51,728 nucleotides of DNA, taken from the NCBI GenBank assembly GCA_027459745.1, contig DAIDHL010000009.1:1-51728 (forward strand), in the 5' to 3' direction. The translations under genes and the position numbers were made by a program. This DNA comes from Candidatus Levyibacteriota bacterium. Its GTDB lineage: Bacteria > Patescibacteriota > Microgenomatia > Levybacterales > UBA12049. Position 1 is the first letter of the stretch; each line of letters begins with the position of its first letter. Shown here piece after piece: positions 24,634 through 34,971 of the stretch. The notes under the pieces are model-generated. The model saw only the letters and a program-made list of their open reading frames with translations. It was not told the origin of the DNA and ran no database searches.

Positions 24634-26328
24634 ATGGTTTTTTATCGCAAATATCGTCCACAAATAATTGATGATTTAGATAATACCCAGATAAGAGAAA
24701 AAATTTCTGCATTACTAGCCAATGCTATCAGTAAAAAGAACGATATTCCGCATGCTTTTTTGTTCACAGGACCGAAAGGGTTAGGTAAAACCTCCACTGC
24801 CAGATTGATTGCTAAAGCAGTTAATTGCGAACGAAATGCCTTCTCGAAAGTGAACGATGAGCAAAAAGTAGACGTTAAGAATTCTAAATTAAACACTGAA
24901 AATGAAGGTGCTAAATTGGAGATTTCCACCTCAAACCTACATCTTCCAATCTCCAATATTGAGCCTTGTAATATGTGTGGCCAATGTATAGCCATCACTA
25001 ACGGCAACAATTTGGACGTTATGGAAATTGATGCAGCCTCTAACCGAGGTATTGACGAAATCCGTGAACTAAAAGAAAAAATTAATCTTTCGCCAGTGCA
25101 ATCCCGCAAGAAAATATATATTATCGATGAAGTGCACATGCTGACTACAGAGGCTTTTAATGCTTTATTAAAGACATTAGAAGAACCTCCCGCACACGCT
25201 TTATTCATGCTGTGCACTACTGAAGAGCACAAAATTCCCTCAACTATTATTTCCCGCTGTTTTCATCTACAGTTTGCTTCTGCTACTCCAGACGAGTTAA
25301 AGCGTTCTCTACAAAGGATTATCGTTGGAGAAAAAATTAAAATTGAACCATTAGCTTTGGAGATGATTGCTAAATATGCTGATGGTGGCTTTCGTGATGG
25401 GACGAAATTGTTAGAGGAAGCTGTAGCCTTGTGCGGTGATGATGGGATAACAGTTGACTTAATCGAGAATAAATTACATATTGGCGGAATAGCTAAATCT
25501 GCTAAAGAATTTCTAGCACTGCTCAAGCAAGGTAAAACTAAATCGGCATTAGATTTTATAGAGAGGTTAGTGCAGGAGAAAGTTGATTTAGTTTACTTTA
25601 CACAAGGGTTGCTGAGCTTATTGCATGAACAGTTTTTAATCATTTTAGAAGCAAAAGAGATAACTGGTGATAATTTAACCCTGTCAGAAATTAAGGATTT
25701 AGTTAGTTTATTCAGTCAGGCTTACAGGGAGCTTAAATCAGCTTATTTGCCACAATTACCTTTGGAGATAGCGGTTGTTGAATGGGAGGATAGAAATAAA
25801 AAAGTAGGACAGGCAAGTTCAGAAATAAACCATAAGCACGATAAGAAAATATCCTTACGAGAAGAAGTCGGGGTTGAAGAACAGCCAGGAGTTAAGCAAG
25901 TACTCAAACATGAAGATGAGATTACTGTGTCACATTTGCGTAAACAAGTAGGTGCAATGGCCAAGATTAAGGCATTGTATGGAGAAGATAGTGTTGCCAA
26001 GCCCAAACCAGTTGAAGAAAACAATATTACAACACATTCGGTAAGTCTTTTGCATTTTTCTGTCCAGGATGAAATGACACCTGAATGGTTGGATTTGTTT
26101 TGGAAAAGTATTATTTCTGAGATGAAGAATTATAATCATACAATTGCAGGTGTTTTACGTAGTTGTAAAATAAAAGAATTTGATCGCAAGACTTTAACTA
26201 TAGAAGCAGCATATCAGTTTCATAAGGATAAGTTAGGAGAAGCAAAGACAATGACTAATTTAGAAGAAATATGTAAGGGTTTACTGGGTGGTCCTGTGGT
26301 AGTGAATGTAGTACTGCGGGATAGTTAG
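24634..26328 (+). CDS. dnaX: DNA polymerase III subunit gamma/tau
   Basis: FLFTGPKGLGKTSTARLIAKAVNC, CNMCGQCIAITNGNNLDVMEIDAASNRGIDEIREL, IIDEVHMLTTEAFNALLKTLEEPPAH. Confidence 0.95.
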   Translation: MVFYRKYRPQIIDDLDNTQIREKISALLANAISKKNDIPHAFLFTGPKGLGKTSTARLIAKAVNCERNAFSKVNDEQKVDVKNSKLNTENEGAKLEISTSNLHLPISNIEPCNMCGQCIAITNGNNLDVMEIDAASNRGIDEIRELKEKINLSPVQSRKKIYIIDEVHMLTTEAFNALLKTLEEPPAHALFMLCTTEEHKIPSTIISRCFHLQFASATPDELKRSLQRIIVGEKIKIEPLALEMIAKYADGGFRDGTKLLEEAVALCGDDGITVDLIENKLHIGGIAKSAKEFLALLKQGKTKSALDFIERLVQEKVDLVYFTQGLLSLLHEQFLIILEAKEITGDNLTLSEIKDLVSLFSQAYRELKSAYLPQLPLEIAVVEWEDRNKKVGQASSEINHKHDKKISLREEVGVEEQPGVKQVLKHEDEITVSHLRKQVGAMAKIKALYGEDSVAKPKPVEENNITTHSVSLLHFSVQDEMTPEWLDLFWKSIISEMKNYNHTIAGVLRSCKIKEFDRKTLTIEAAYQFHKDKLGEAKTMTNLEEICKGLLGGPVVVNVVLRDS

Positions 26329-26409
26329 TATAAAATACATGTAATAATGAAGACAGAAATTAGTAGAGATGATATAATATTATTAACTGAAAGGTGGTGA
26401 TTTTTATTT

Positions 26410-26697
26410 ATGAATAATCCATTTGCACAAATCGGTGAATTAAAAAAAATGAGAGATCAAGCAATGCAGATCCAGCGTTTATTGCAAGCCAAGACTATCA
26501 ATGTTTCTAAAAATGGGGTAGACGTGGTTATTACTGGTGACCAAAAAATTAAAGAAATCCATACGAATAATCGCTCGGATAAGGATATTATGGAAGCTGT
26601 AAATGAAGCTGTAAAGAAATCACAAGAGATAGCGGCCAAAGAATTACAATCTATGAGTGGAGGCCTCGGAGGTTTGTTAGGAGGAATGGGAAAGTAA
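26410..26697 (+). CDS. ybaB: YbaB/EbfC nucleoid-associated protein
   Basis: Size, LKKMRDQAMQIQRLL start, Gly-rich C-terminus, position between dnaX and recR region; SD AAGGTGGTGA. Confidence 0.85.
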   Translation: MNNPFAQIGELKKMRDQAMQIQRLLQAKTINVSKNGVDVVITGDQKIKEIHTNNRSDKDIMEAVNEAVKKSQEIAAKELQSMSGGLGGLLGGMGK

Positions 26698-26759
26698 AAA
26701 AACTGCAGCCCTAGTCTTATAGTATAGCTATTATTCCTCTTTTTTGCTATAATCTCTTA

Positions 26760-27314
26760 ATGAGTAGAAATGAACGTGGATCTGTATATGGTTCAGATTG
26801 GCTAAACGTTAATAGAGTACTACCGGAAACTCAAATAACATTTACCCCTGAGCAAAAGATATATATTGATGAATTAAGAGCTCATAAGAAAACTTTTGAA
26901 GGATATTTCATAAATGCAGTTGTAGATAATACAGACGTTTCACGAGGTATAAGAGATTCTGTTAGAGATTTTGTAAATAGAGGCATGACTACAAAATCAG
27001 CTATGGTGAGAATGAACGAAAAAGAAGTGATTAGTATAGAAGATATACAATCGTCTGCAATGTTGACAGAACTAAATTTACCATCTGAAATATTTTCTCC
27101 ATTAAATAAACTTAATATTAGTGTACCAGACGCCTACATACTTATGGCAAATGACCTAATGACTATTGGTTTAAATCGTAAAAATATATTCAAGCTTCAA
27201 GAAAGATTATATGCATATCTTAGTGAACTAGCGCAATGGACGGCTAAAAATGTTAATTACACCTCTGCTTATATGCGTAATTTACCAGATTTTAGGCGTA
27301 GACGAGGATATTGA
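26760..27314 (+). CDS. Hypothetical protein
   Basis: 184-aa ORF with TGC-TATAAT-N6-ATG promoter/start. Confidence 0.65.
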   Translation: MSRNERGSVYGSDWLNVNRVLPETQITFTPEQKIYIDELRAHKKTFEGYFINAVVDNTDVSRGIRDSVRDFVNRGMTTKSAMVRMNEKEVISIEDIQSSAMLTELNLPSEIFSPLNKLNISVPDAYILMANDLMTIGLNRKNIFKLQERLYAYLSELAQWTAKNVNYTSAYMRNLPDFRRRRGY

Positions 27315-27345
27315 TTCTTCAATTGTATAACGTTACAATGTCAGA

Positions 27346-28272
27346 ATGAAGATTGTTGCCGGTAATTCCAATAAGGTTTTAGCCGAGGTAATAGCCAAAC
27401 AATTGGGTTTAAAACTGACTCCGCTGGAGATTTTTATTTTCCCCGATGGTGAGCGACGTATCAGAGTTTTGGAAAATGTGTTAGAGCAGGATTGTATTGT
27501 GGTTCAGCCCACTAGCCCCGATGTGGACACAAATTATATTGAGTTATTTCTGATTGTAGATGCACTCAAACGTAATGGTGCACGTGACATTACGGTTATT
27601 ATGCCCTATATGGGTTACCAGCGGCAGGATCATCAGTTCCGTGATGGAGAGTGTGTGTCGCTGGAGGTTATGATTAAAGCAGTTGAATCATTGGGGGCCG
27701 ATAAAATAATCACTTTTGATATGCATTCTATTAGAATTCCCTCGCTTTTTCATATTCCTATCAAGCATTTGTCCGCCATTCCGCTGTTTGCCGAAACTAT
27801 TCGTAAAAATGGTTGGAAAAATGATGATACTATTTTAATCTCACCAGATATGGGTGGAATTAACAGAATTAAAAAATTATCTGAAGCTTTGGATGATATG
27901 CCTTATGCCAATGTGGTCAAAAATCGTGATTTGTCCACGGGTAAAGTAGTAGCAGCTAATATCGATTGTGAATCAAGTGCCTGGAAAAAGAAAACCTTTG
28001 AAGGGAAGAGATTAATTTTGGTTGACGATATGATCTCCAGCGGACATACAATTGATGAAGCTGGAAAGTTATTAAAAAAGCTGGATGCTGGTGAAATGTA
28101 TACTTTTGTGACGCATGCTATATTCTCCTCAGAAGCGCCAACGATTTTACAAACGTCCCTGATGGAAAACATCTATGTTACAGATAGTGTATTTGTGCCT
28201 AAAGAAAAACAATTTACCAAGTTGAAGATAGTCTCAATAGCCAAAGAAGTTGCTAAAGAGTTTAGTAAGTGA
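27346..28272 (+). CDS. prs: Ribose-phosphate pyrophosphokinase
   Basis: FPDGERRIRV, VMPYMGYQRQDHQFRDGE, ITFDMHS, LILVDDMISSGHTIDEAGKLL. Confidence 0.95.
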   Translation: MKIVAGNSNKVLAEVIAKQLGLKLTPLEIFIFPDGERRIRVLENVLEQDCIVVQPTSPDVDTNYIELFLIVDALKRNGARDITVIMPYMGYQRQDHQFRDGECVSLEVMIKAVESLGADKIITFDMHSIRIPSLFHIPIKHLSAIPLFAETIRKNGWKNDDTILISPDMGGINRIKKLSEALDDMPYANVVKNRDLSTGKVVAANIDCESSAWKKKTFEGKRLILVDDMISSGHTIDEAGKLLKKLDAGEMYTFVTHAIFSSEAPTILQTSLMENIYVTDSVFVPKEKQFTKLKIVSIAKEVAKEFSK

Positions 28273-28382
28273 TGTTGGGTTGTTCCAATAGAGCACTTCG
28301 CCACCTCTTCATTTTTGATTACTAGGGATGACAAAAAAGTTGACAAATTACAATATTTCTGTCAATTTATATTGCGTTTATT

Positions 28383-29003
28383 ATGAGGATACCAAAAGCC
28401 ATACAAAATACAGTTGAAGCATTTGAAAGACTTCCTGGCGTAGGTCCAAAATCCGCTCAGAGGCTAACATATTATTTATTACATGTTCCTCAAGGTGAGT
28501 TAGATAAGTTTGCTATGGCGGTCCAGAATCTTAGAAAAGATACTATAATTTGCTCAGAGTGTTTGCTGATAGGAGAAACTGATCCCTGCTCAATCTGTAC
28601 CGATGAGCAACGCGATGATTCGTTACTATGCGTAGTGGAACAGCCTTTAGATGTTTTAGCTCTGGAAAAAAGCGGCAAGTTTAAAGGAATTTATCATGTG
28701 CTACATGGCAAGATTGATCCTCTGAATAACATTGGACCGGAAGAAATATATATTCCTCAACTGATAAGTCGTTTGCAAAAAGGGACCTCTTATTTAGGTA
28801 AGCCGATTAAAGAAGTTATTTTAGCAACTAATCCCACGATGGAAGGGGAAGCCACGGCTATGTACTTAGCAAAGCAGATAAAAAGTAAAAATTTGGGGAT
28901 AAAAGTATCCCGAATTGGCCGCGGTTTACCAACTGGGGCAGATTTGGAATATGCTGATAGTACTACACTTGATCAAGCCATGAATGGGAGAAGTGAGTAC
29001 TGA
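28383..29003 (+). CDS. recR: Recombination protein RecR
   Basis: LPGVGPKSAQRLTYYLL, Cys zinc finger CSECLLIGETDPCSIC, TOPRIM CVVEQPLDVLALE... Confidence 0.95.
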   Translation: MRIPKAIQNTVEAFERLPGVGPKSAQRLTYYLLHVPQGELDKFAMAVQNLRKDTIICSECLLIGETDPCSICTDEQRDDSLLCVVEQPLDVLALEKSGKFKGIYHVLHGKIDPLNNIGPEEIYIPQLISRLQKGTSYLGKPIKEVILATNPTMEGEATAMYLAKQIKSKNLGIKVSRIGRGLPTGADLEYADSTTLDQAMNGRSEY

Positions 29004-29078
29004 TATGTCCACCGTACCGTTTTTCTTCTAGACAGCTGAAATTGACTGTGTTATCAAACTAGAGTATAATTTGCGCTT

Positions 29079-29777
29079 ATGTTGCCAGAAAAATTGAATC
29101 ATATAAAGAGTCGAGTTAAAAAGGGCTACGAAGTAGCGAATGAAAGGCTAGGTATTATAGCGGGTTTGGGCTATATGGCTGCATCTGGTTATTCTCTTGC
29201 TAAAAAAGAAGATTTAGCAGCAGGTATCTGCCTCGGTAGTGCAGTTTCTTTAACCGCCTTGGATGGATATGTTGGTGCAAGAAGAGAAAGAAGAAGAAGT
29301 GAGATAGCACATACGCAAGGAGAGATAAAGGGATTAGAAACAGCTGAAACGTATATGCAAAAAGCATACAATACAGGATTTGAAAATGGGAGACAGCAAA
29401 TTTTAGGCGTGCTAGAAGAAGGAGTAGGTATGATAATTGTGGGACCAAAATCAGGAAAATTTACAGAAGAAGTGGCTAATAATATTCCAGTCTATACCTC
29501 GTTGGATGGAAAAACCAAAATCTCTTCGACAGACGATTTAATTGAATCATTAGGAGATCCGTTTAACGTGGCCAGACAGGTGATGTTGATAATGCATCAC
29601 TCAACAAAGAGACGTTTAAACATCAGAGAGATCGAAATATTAAGAAGAGCGAATAGTGCATTAAATCAAATACCCGGTTCAGAAGAAATGTTCTGTGAAC
29701 AAGGACAGGATGTAATAGGAGATATGAGGCAAGTGATAGAAGACTATGAGAAAAATCTTCCTCCAGCTTCAAATTGA
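29079..29777 (+). CDS. Hypothetical protein with N-terminal hydrophobic segments
   Basis: GIIAGLGYMAASGYSLAKKEDLAAGICLGSAVSLTALDGYVG; promoter TTGACT-N17-TATAAT-N8-ATG. Confidence 0.65.
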   Translation: MLPEKLNHIKSRVKKGYEVANERLGIIAGLGYMAASGYSLAKKEDLAAGICLGSAVSLTALDGYVGARRERRRSEIAHTQGEIKGLETAETYMQKAYNTGFENGRQQILGVLEEGVGMIIVGPKSGKFTEEVANNIPVYTSLDGKTKISSTDDLIESLGDPFNVARQVMLIMHHSTKRRLNIREIEILRRANSALNQIPGSEEMFCEQGQDVIGDMRQVIEDYEKNLPPASN

Positions 29778-29785
29778 AGTAAGTA

Positions 29786-30544
29786 TTAAATTTCTAATTC
29801 TGCTTGGAGGCCTAAGTGATCGGAGAGAGTTTCTGCAATAACCTCAAATTTATTTACTTTTATATCATCAGTTATATAGATATAATCAACCGCTATACCC
29901 GGTGGAAAGATCTCAACCGCGCGATGAGTTTGGGCATTAAGCGTATTGGTTATTTTATGCTCAGAGGTTAAATTACGCGCCAGAGTATCAAAGTTTTTGA
30001 TCAGTTGGGTATCAGGTCGTACATTAAAATCACCAGTCAAAATAAAAGGAGGCTGAACTTGCTTTAAATAGTCAACCAAAATATTGGCTTGATCAATCTT
30101 ATATGGCTCATCAAGTGGAGTTTTGCCCCAGGCTAAATGGGCATTAATAATATTAAAAGTTTTATTATCTCGTCTCAGTTTGAGGTATAAAGCATTGCGT
30201 GGGAGATCTTCAAAACTATCTTTCGGCAGCTCTTCATAATTATCAAATGGTTTCAGCTAAATAACATTTTGTTTTCTAAGAGAGAATTCGGGTTTGAAGA
30301 GAGTGGCATTACCAAAGTATGACTTACCATCAGAAGACCTCATCGTCTGAGTCAGGACACCTTGATAATCGAGTTGTTGTTTCAACTCTGTAAATACATC
30401 CAAATTATGATTGTAGCGATTGAGATTGCCGCTAGAAGCCTCCTGTAAATTTATGATGTCAAAATCGTTTTGGTGCAAAAAGTTGACAATTTTAGTTAAA
30501 AAACGTCCATTTTCACAATTGAGCTGCAAAAGTTTGATTAACAC
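29786..30544 (-). pseudogene. Endonuclease/exonuclease/phosphatase family gene interrupted by an in-frame TAG
   Basis: ORFs 30257-30544 and 29786-30079 are in the same frame; the region between translates continuously (LKPFDNYEELPKDSFEDLPRNALYLKLRRDNKTFNIINAHLAWGKTPLDEPYKIDQANILVDYLKQ). LQLNCENGRF, NLQE, NAHLAW, TGDFNVRPD and DHLGLQ motifs. Confidence 0.8.
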
Positions 30545-30619
30545 TTTTGCATTATGTCAAAACGAAGTTTGTTAGGCAAATTTACTCAGAATAAATAATA
30601 TGTTATAGTTTGAGACAAG

Positions 30620-31027
30620 ATGCGTATTCGAATCATTGTCTCTGCATTAATTGAAAAAGATGGAAGGTTCTTATTTGGTCGCAAAGCTCCCGGGGTGGGT
30701 CCTTATCCAGATCAATGGCTAATCATAGGGGGTGGATTGGAAGAGAAAGATGAAACAATAGAGGAGGCCTTAAAACGTGAAGTGAGGGAAGAAACTGGCT
30801 TGGAGATAAAGAATGTTCAACCAGTGCTGTTTGACGAAGATAGACGCGAGAAAAAAGGAGAAATGATTCACCAAATTTTTCTTACCTTTAAGGCTGATTG
30901 GTTAAGCGGTGAACCTCAAGCAGGTGATGATATTGTAAGTTTGCAATGGATTAAGCGAGAAGAATTATTAAAGATTGATACACCAGAAGTGACAACCAGA
31001 TTGCTGAAGAAGCTTAAATTAATTTAA
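30620..31027 (+). CDS. NUDIX hydrolase
   Basis: GGGLEEKDETIEEALKREVREETGLEI Nudix box. Confidence 0.88.
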   Translation: MRIRIIVSALIEKDGRFLFGRKAPGVGPYPDQWLIIGGGLEEKDETIEEALKREVREETGLEIKNVQPVLFDEDRREKKGEMIHQIFLTFKADWLSGEPQAGDDIVSLQWIKREELLKIDTPEVTTRLLKKLKLI

Positions 31028-31047
31028 CGTGTTACAATGTACTAACT

Positions 31048-31575
31048 ATGGCGGATGGAGATTTCGGAAGTGCTGTTTTTGAAACTTTGGCGGACGCTGG
31101 TAAGCGGTCTGTAAAAGTGGCGTCAGATCAAGCTAAACAGACTGTACAGGCCGCTATGAATCAGGTTACGGGCAGTGGGCAGTATGCTACCAAAGATGTA
31201 AAGTCTCCTACCAATGATAATCAAAATCCACAACAAGAACAGCAAGCACAGAATCAAGATCCTTTAAACAAACAGCAAAATCAGGCTAATCCTCAGACAC
31301 AAAACTCTCAAAATACTCAGCAAAAAACACCGGAGGAACAAAAAAAATTGGCTGAGACGAGGAAACAATTAATGGAGTTGCATAACAAAAATTATTTTGA
31401 GAAATTGGTCAATCCACCCAAGAAAAAAGAAGAAACAGCTCAAGAGAAAAATGAACGTGAAGAACAAGAAAAGATTCAAGCCGAGAATAAAAAGTTCGAA
31501 GAAGAGGAAAAGAAAAAACCCATCAAGCCACCTCAGACGGCCGAGACAAGAGCCGGTATGGGTGTAGGTGGCTAA
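31048..31575 (+). CDS. Hypothetical Gln/Lys/Glu-rich low-complexity protein
   Basis: 175-aa ORF with NQNPQQEQQAQNQ and EEEEKKKP low-complexity tracts. Confidence 0.6.
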   Translation: MADGDFGSAVFETLADAGKRSVKVASDQAKQTVQAAMNQVTGSGQYATKDVKSPTNDNQNPQQEQQAQNQDPLNKQQNQANPQTQNSQNTQQKTPEEQKKLAETRKQLMELHNKNYFEKLVNPPKKKEETAQEKNEREEQEKIQAENKKFEEEEKKKPIKPPQTAETRAGMGVGG

Positions 31576-31579
31576 GCGT

Positions 31580-31702
31580 ATGGAAGTAGTAATGATCGTA
31601 ATAGGTGTTGGATTGGTGGTAGGGGCTTTTTATAGTGCCTGGTTGATGTGGAAGATAATTGATGATATTGAGAAAAAGAAGAAAAAGAGTAAAAGCTTAT
31701 AA
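31580..31702 (+). CDS. Small single-TM protein (40 aa)
   Basis: Manual translation MEVVMIVIGVGLVVGAFYSAWLMWKIIDDIEKKKKKSKSL*. Confidence 0.5.
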   Translation: MEVVMIVIGVGLVVGAFYSAWLMWKIIDDIEKKKKKSKSL

Positions 31703-31731
31703 TACCTCACGTATGCTAGAATAAATTTATT

Positions 31732-32442
31732 ATGAATGAATCAGGTGAAGGTAATAGAGATCTTGCTCAAATGGCGCGTGAAATGAAGCAGCATTTTGGA
31801 GGTGATACTTCCTCACTGGAAAGCAAAAGCACAAATAATTCTTCAGAATCAAGGGAGGAAGACATAAATCAAATTTTTCATGATTATTCTAATTATGTAT
31901 TGGCTACTAATGAAGCAGCTTTAAAAGCTCAAGGTAAAGACAAAAAAGAACTTAGTGATGCACTTAAGTATATTAAGTCTCAGCTTGAATCTATGAAAGA
32001 GCAACTTAATTCGAGTCGAGAGAGTAGGCCAGCTATAGTGCAAGCGATGAAAGATGAATTATCTAAAGCAGGATTACATTATGGGGCAGATTCTTCAGAA
32101 AGCGTACAAACTGGAGAAAAAGAGCAAGGCGAAGATCAGCAAGCTGAAAATGCAAATGTTGTTGATAAAGAGAGTGAAAAAGAAGATAAACCAACAGACA
32201 AAGAAAGGTCTGCGGACGATATTTTACAAGAAATCAAACAGCAGGAGGTTGATGCAAAGAAAAAAAATGCCGGAGAGCATGGAGGAGAGCACGATCATGG
32301 TCATAGCCCGCATAAAAAACCTTTTATTTTGGTGCGAGCTTTCGCTCCAGTAATTCGTCCTGTGCTCGGAGTATTAAATTTGGGGAAAAAAGGTATCAAT
32401 GCAGTTTTGCACAAACTGCATCTAAGAAAAACCATTACATAA
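31732..32442 (+). CDS. Hypothetical acidic protein with His-rich patch and basic C-terminus
   Basis: 236-aa ORF; GEHGGEHDHGHSPHKK and C-terminal VRAFAPVIRPVLGVLNLGKKGINAVLHKLHLRK. Confidence 0.6.
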   Translation: MNESGEGNRDLAQMAREMKQHFGGDTSSLESKSTNNSSESREEDINQIFHDYSNYVLATNEAALKAQGKDKKELSDALKYIKSQLESMKEQLNSSRESRPAIVQAMKDELSKAGLHYGADSSESVQTGEKEQGEDQQAENANVVDKESEKEDKPTDKERSADDILQEIKQQEVDAKKKNAGEHGGEHDHGHSPHKKPFILVRAFAPVIRPVLGVLNLGKKGINAVLHKLHLRKTIT

Positions 32443-32480
32443 TCTTTTACAATTTGTTCATTTGCAGGTATAATGCATGC

Positions 32481-32711
32481 ATGACGTCACCAGATTCTTT
32501 CAGACCAGTTTTTAAAATATTAAGGCCAATTAAAATTGTCTTCGATACACTACCTGATGGCCTTAAGTGTGTGGTCGCTGATAATCCAAATACAGGTAAA
32601 CCAGCTAATTTGGCTGATGAAATATTGTTTAGACAACATAATAGACTAGAAGGTGGTAATGTTTCTAGAAGGATTCCGGATACTTGGGAAGTTTTTAAGG
32701 GAGGTAAGTAG
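32481..32711 (+). CDS. Hypothetical small protein
   Basis: TTTACA-N17-TATAAT-N6-ATG supports start 32481 rather than 32454. Confidence 0.6.
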   Translation: MTSPDSFRPVFKILRPIKIVFDTLPDGLKCVVADNPNTGKPANLADEILFRQHNRLEGGNVSRRIPDTWEVFKGGK

Positions 32712-32714
32712 CTT

Positions 32715-34214
32715 ATGCTTAGATTATCCAATTCATTAACTAGGCAAATTGAAGATTTTGTACCACTTAATCCTCAAATTGTGGGTATATATACGTGTGG
32801 TCCAACGGTATATAATTTTGCTTCCATTGGTAATTTTCGCACCTATTTCATGGCTGACTTACTGGTGCGTACTCTTCTTTATGATGGTTATAACGTGAAG
32901 TATATAATGAATATTACAGATGTTGGTCACTTGACTGGCGACAACACTGGTGACGCTGATACGGGTGAAGATCGGATGGAAAAAGCCGCTTCACGAGAAA
33001 ATAAAACTGCTTGGGAAGTAGCTCAATTCTATACAGAACAGTTTTTAGAAGATTTTGAGGCTCTAAATTTAACCGAGCCGGAAATTTTTGCCAAGGCGAC
33101 TGATCATATACAAGAGCAAATTGCTTTAGTAAAGAGGTTGGAACAGAGAGGTTTAACATATCAGATTAGCGATGGTGTCTATTTTGACACCAGTAAATTT
33201 CCTCAGTATGGTGAATTATCAGATTTAGATCAAATAAAAGAGGGAGCGAGAGTTGAGATTAATCCTGAGAAAAGAAATGCGCGTGATTTTGCTCTTTGGA
33301 AATTTAGTTATCCAGATGGGGTGAGCATGGAAGAGTATCAACAAGAATTGAAAGACTCTGGTGTGGATAAACCAATTTTGAAGCGTCAGATGGAATGGGA
33401 AAGTCCGTGGGGAGTAGGTTTTCCTGGTTGGCATATCGAGTGTTCTGCTATGAGTATGAAGTATTTAGGTGAGAGTTTTGATATTCATACTGGTGGGATT
33501 GATTTAAAATCCACTCATCATCCAAATGAGATTGCTCAATCTGAAGCAGCAACGGGTAGAAAGTTTGTGAATTATTGGATGCACGGGGCGTTTATCTTAA
33601 TTCAAGGTCAGAAGATGAGCAAGAGTCTCGGCAATGTTTATCGTCTATATGACTTGCAAAAACAAGGCTTTGAGCCGCTGGCTCTTCGTTATCTCTATTT
33701 GTTGACTCATTATCGTCAGGAAATGAATTTTACTTTCCCGGCTTTAGAGGCTGCACAAAACGCCTTAAATCACCTGCGCAAAGAGTGTCTAAAGTTGGCT
33801 AGCCTGAGCAGATCAGCCGCCGAAGATGAAAAGAAATTGCAATCAAGTGGTGATGAGGAATTTGAAGCAAAATTTGAAGAAGCGATAAACAATGATTTAA
33901 ATTTGCCAGAAGCATTAAGAGTCACCTGGGATTTAGTCAATTCAGATGCAGCCCCATTAGATAAATATGTCAGTCTTCTTAATTTTGATAAGGTATTGGG
34001 ATTAAATCTGGCGGAATATGTAGAGGAAAACAGACAAGAAGTGAATTTTACTATTCCGCGTGAAGTGAAAAGCCTGATTGAGGTCAGAGAACAACTGCGT
34101 AAAGAAAAAAAATTTGCCCAGGCGGATCAAGTCAGAAACCAGATCAATAATTTCGGTTTTGATATTGAAGATAGTCCTGAGGGTCCGAAAGTGGTTAAAA
34201 TATTTAATGATTAA
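32715..34214 (+). CDS. cysS: Cysteinyl-tRNA synthetase
   Basis: GIYTCGPTVYNFASIGNFRTYFMADLL, GFPGWHIECSAMSMKYLGESFDIHTGGIDL, KMSKSLGN. Confidence 0.97.
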   Translation: MLRLSNSLTRQIEDFVPLNPQIVGIYTCGPTVYNFASIGNFRTYFMADLLVRTLLYDGYNVKYIMNITDVGHLTGDNTGDADTGEDRMEKAASRENKTAWEVAQFYTEQFLEDFEALNLTEPEIFAKATDHIQEQIALVKRLEQRGLTYQISDGVYFDTSKFPQYGELSDLDQIKEGARVEINPEKRNARDFALWKFSYPDGVSMEEYQQELKDSGVDKPILKRQMEWESPWGVGFPGWHIECSAMSMKYLGESFDIHTGGIDLKSTHHPNEIAQSEAATGRKFVNYWMHGAFILIQGQKMSKSLGNVYRLYDLQKQGFEPLALRYLYLLTHYRQEMNFTFPALEAAQNALNHLRKECLKLASLSRSAAEDEKKLQSSGDEEFEAKFEEAINNDLNLPEALRVTWDLVNSDAAPLDKYVSLLNFDKVLGLNLAEYVEENRQEVNFTIPREVKSLIEVREQLRKEKKFAQADQVRNQINNFGFDIEDSPEGPKVVKIFND

Positions 34215-34902
34215 TGACGATTATATTTTACCAAAACATATAGCCATAATACCTGATGGGAATAGACGTTGGGCTAAGAAAAATGGTATTTCAGTAGCTG
34301 AAGGGCATCGTAAAGGCTACGAGGTGTTCGAGCCAATTATTCAATATGCAGCCCAAAAGAATATTCCTTATCTGACCTTCTGGGCATTTTCGACTGAGAA
34401 CTGGAAGAGGACTCAGGAAGAAGTGGGGTTGCTGATGAAGCTTTTTCAAAACGTCATTGCTTCATCTTTTCTGGACAAGTTCAAGCAGAGCAATGTCAAA
34501 TTGAGAGTAATCGGTGATTTAACAGCTTTCCCGCATGATTTATCCTCAGCTATTCAGAAGGGAATAGAGGAAACGAAAAATAATGACAAAATCACAGTCA
34601 GTATTGGTTTGAACTACGGGGGACGGGATGAGATTTTAAGAGCAGTAAATATGATGCTTAAAAATCAGCGTTCATCTATATCTGAAAAGGAGTTTGCTGG
34701 TTATTTGGATACGGTTGGTATTCCTGATCCTGATTTGATTATACGAACGGGTGGAGAGCAGCGTTTGAGCGGTCTACTGCCTTGGCAAAGTGTATATAGT
34801 GAACTATATTTTACCGATATATTATGGCCGGAGTTTAATGTAGACGAATTTGATAAAGCAGTTGAGTGGTTTAGCCTAAGGGATAGAAGAAGAGGACGCT
34901 GA
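34207..34902 (+). CDS. uppS: Isoprenyl (undecaprenyl) diphosphate synthase
   Basis: HIAIIPDGNRRWAKKNGISVAEGHRKGYE, FWAFSTENWKR, GLNYGGRDEILRA, RTGGEQRLSGLLPWQSVYSELYF; 8-nt overlap with cysS. Confidence 0.95.
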   Translation: MINDDYILPKHIAIIPDGNRRWAKKNGISVAEGHRKGYEVFEPIIQYAAQKNIPYLTFWAFSTENWKRTQEEVGLLMKLFQNVIASSFLDKFKQSNVKLRVIGDLTAFPHDLSSAIQKGIEETKNNDKITVSIGLNYGGRDEILRAVNMMLKNQRSSISEKEFAGYLDTVGIPDPDLIIRTGGEQRLSGLLPWQSVYSELYFTDILWPEFNVDEFDKAVEWFSLRDRRRGR

Positions 34903-34971
34903 ATTTTAAACGACAGCCATATACTTTTGGCTTCTATGCAAGATGTATCTTCTTTGAGATAAATCTTTATA

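Noticed and set aside
24642-25232. 196-aa minus-strand ORF
   Set aside because: Lies entirely antisense within dnaX, which has full motif support; no family similarity.
28272-28383. Possible degenerate palindromic repeat between prs and recR (CACTTCGCCACC...CTAGGGATGACA)
   Set aside because: Only short fragments resemble the A-family ends; no matching arms found by eye.
32054-32353. 99-aa Lys-rich plus-strand ORF
   Set aside because: Alternate-frame shadow inside the 31732-32442 gene.
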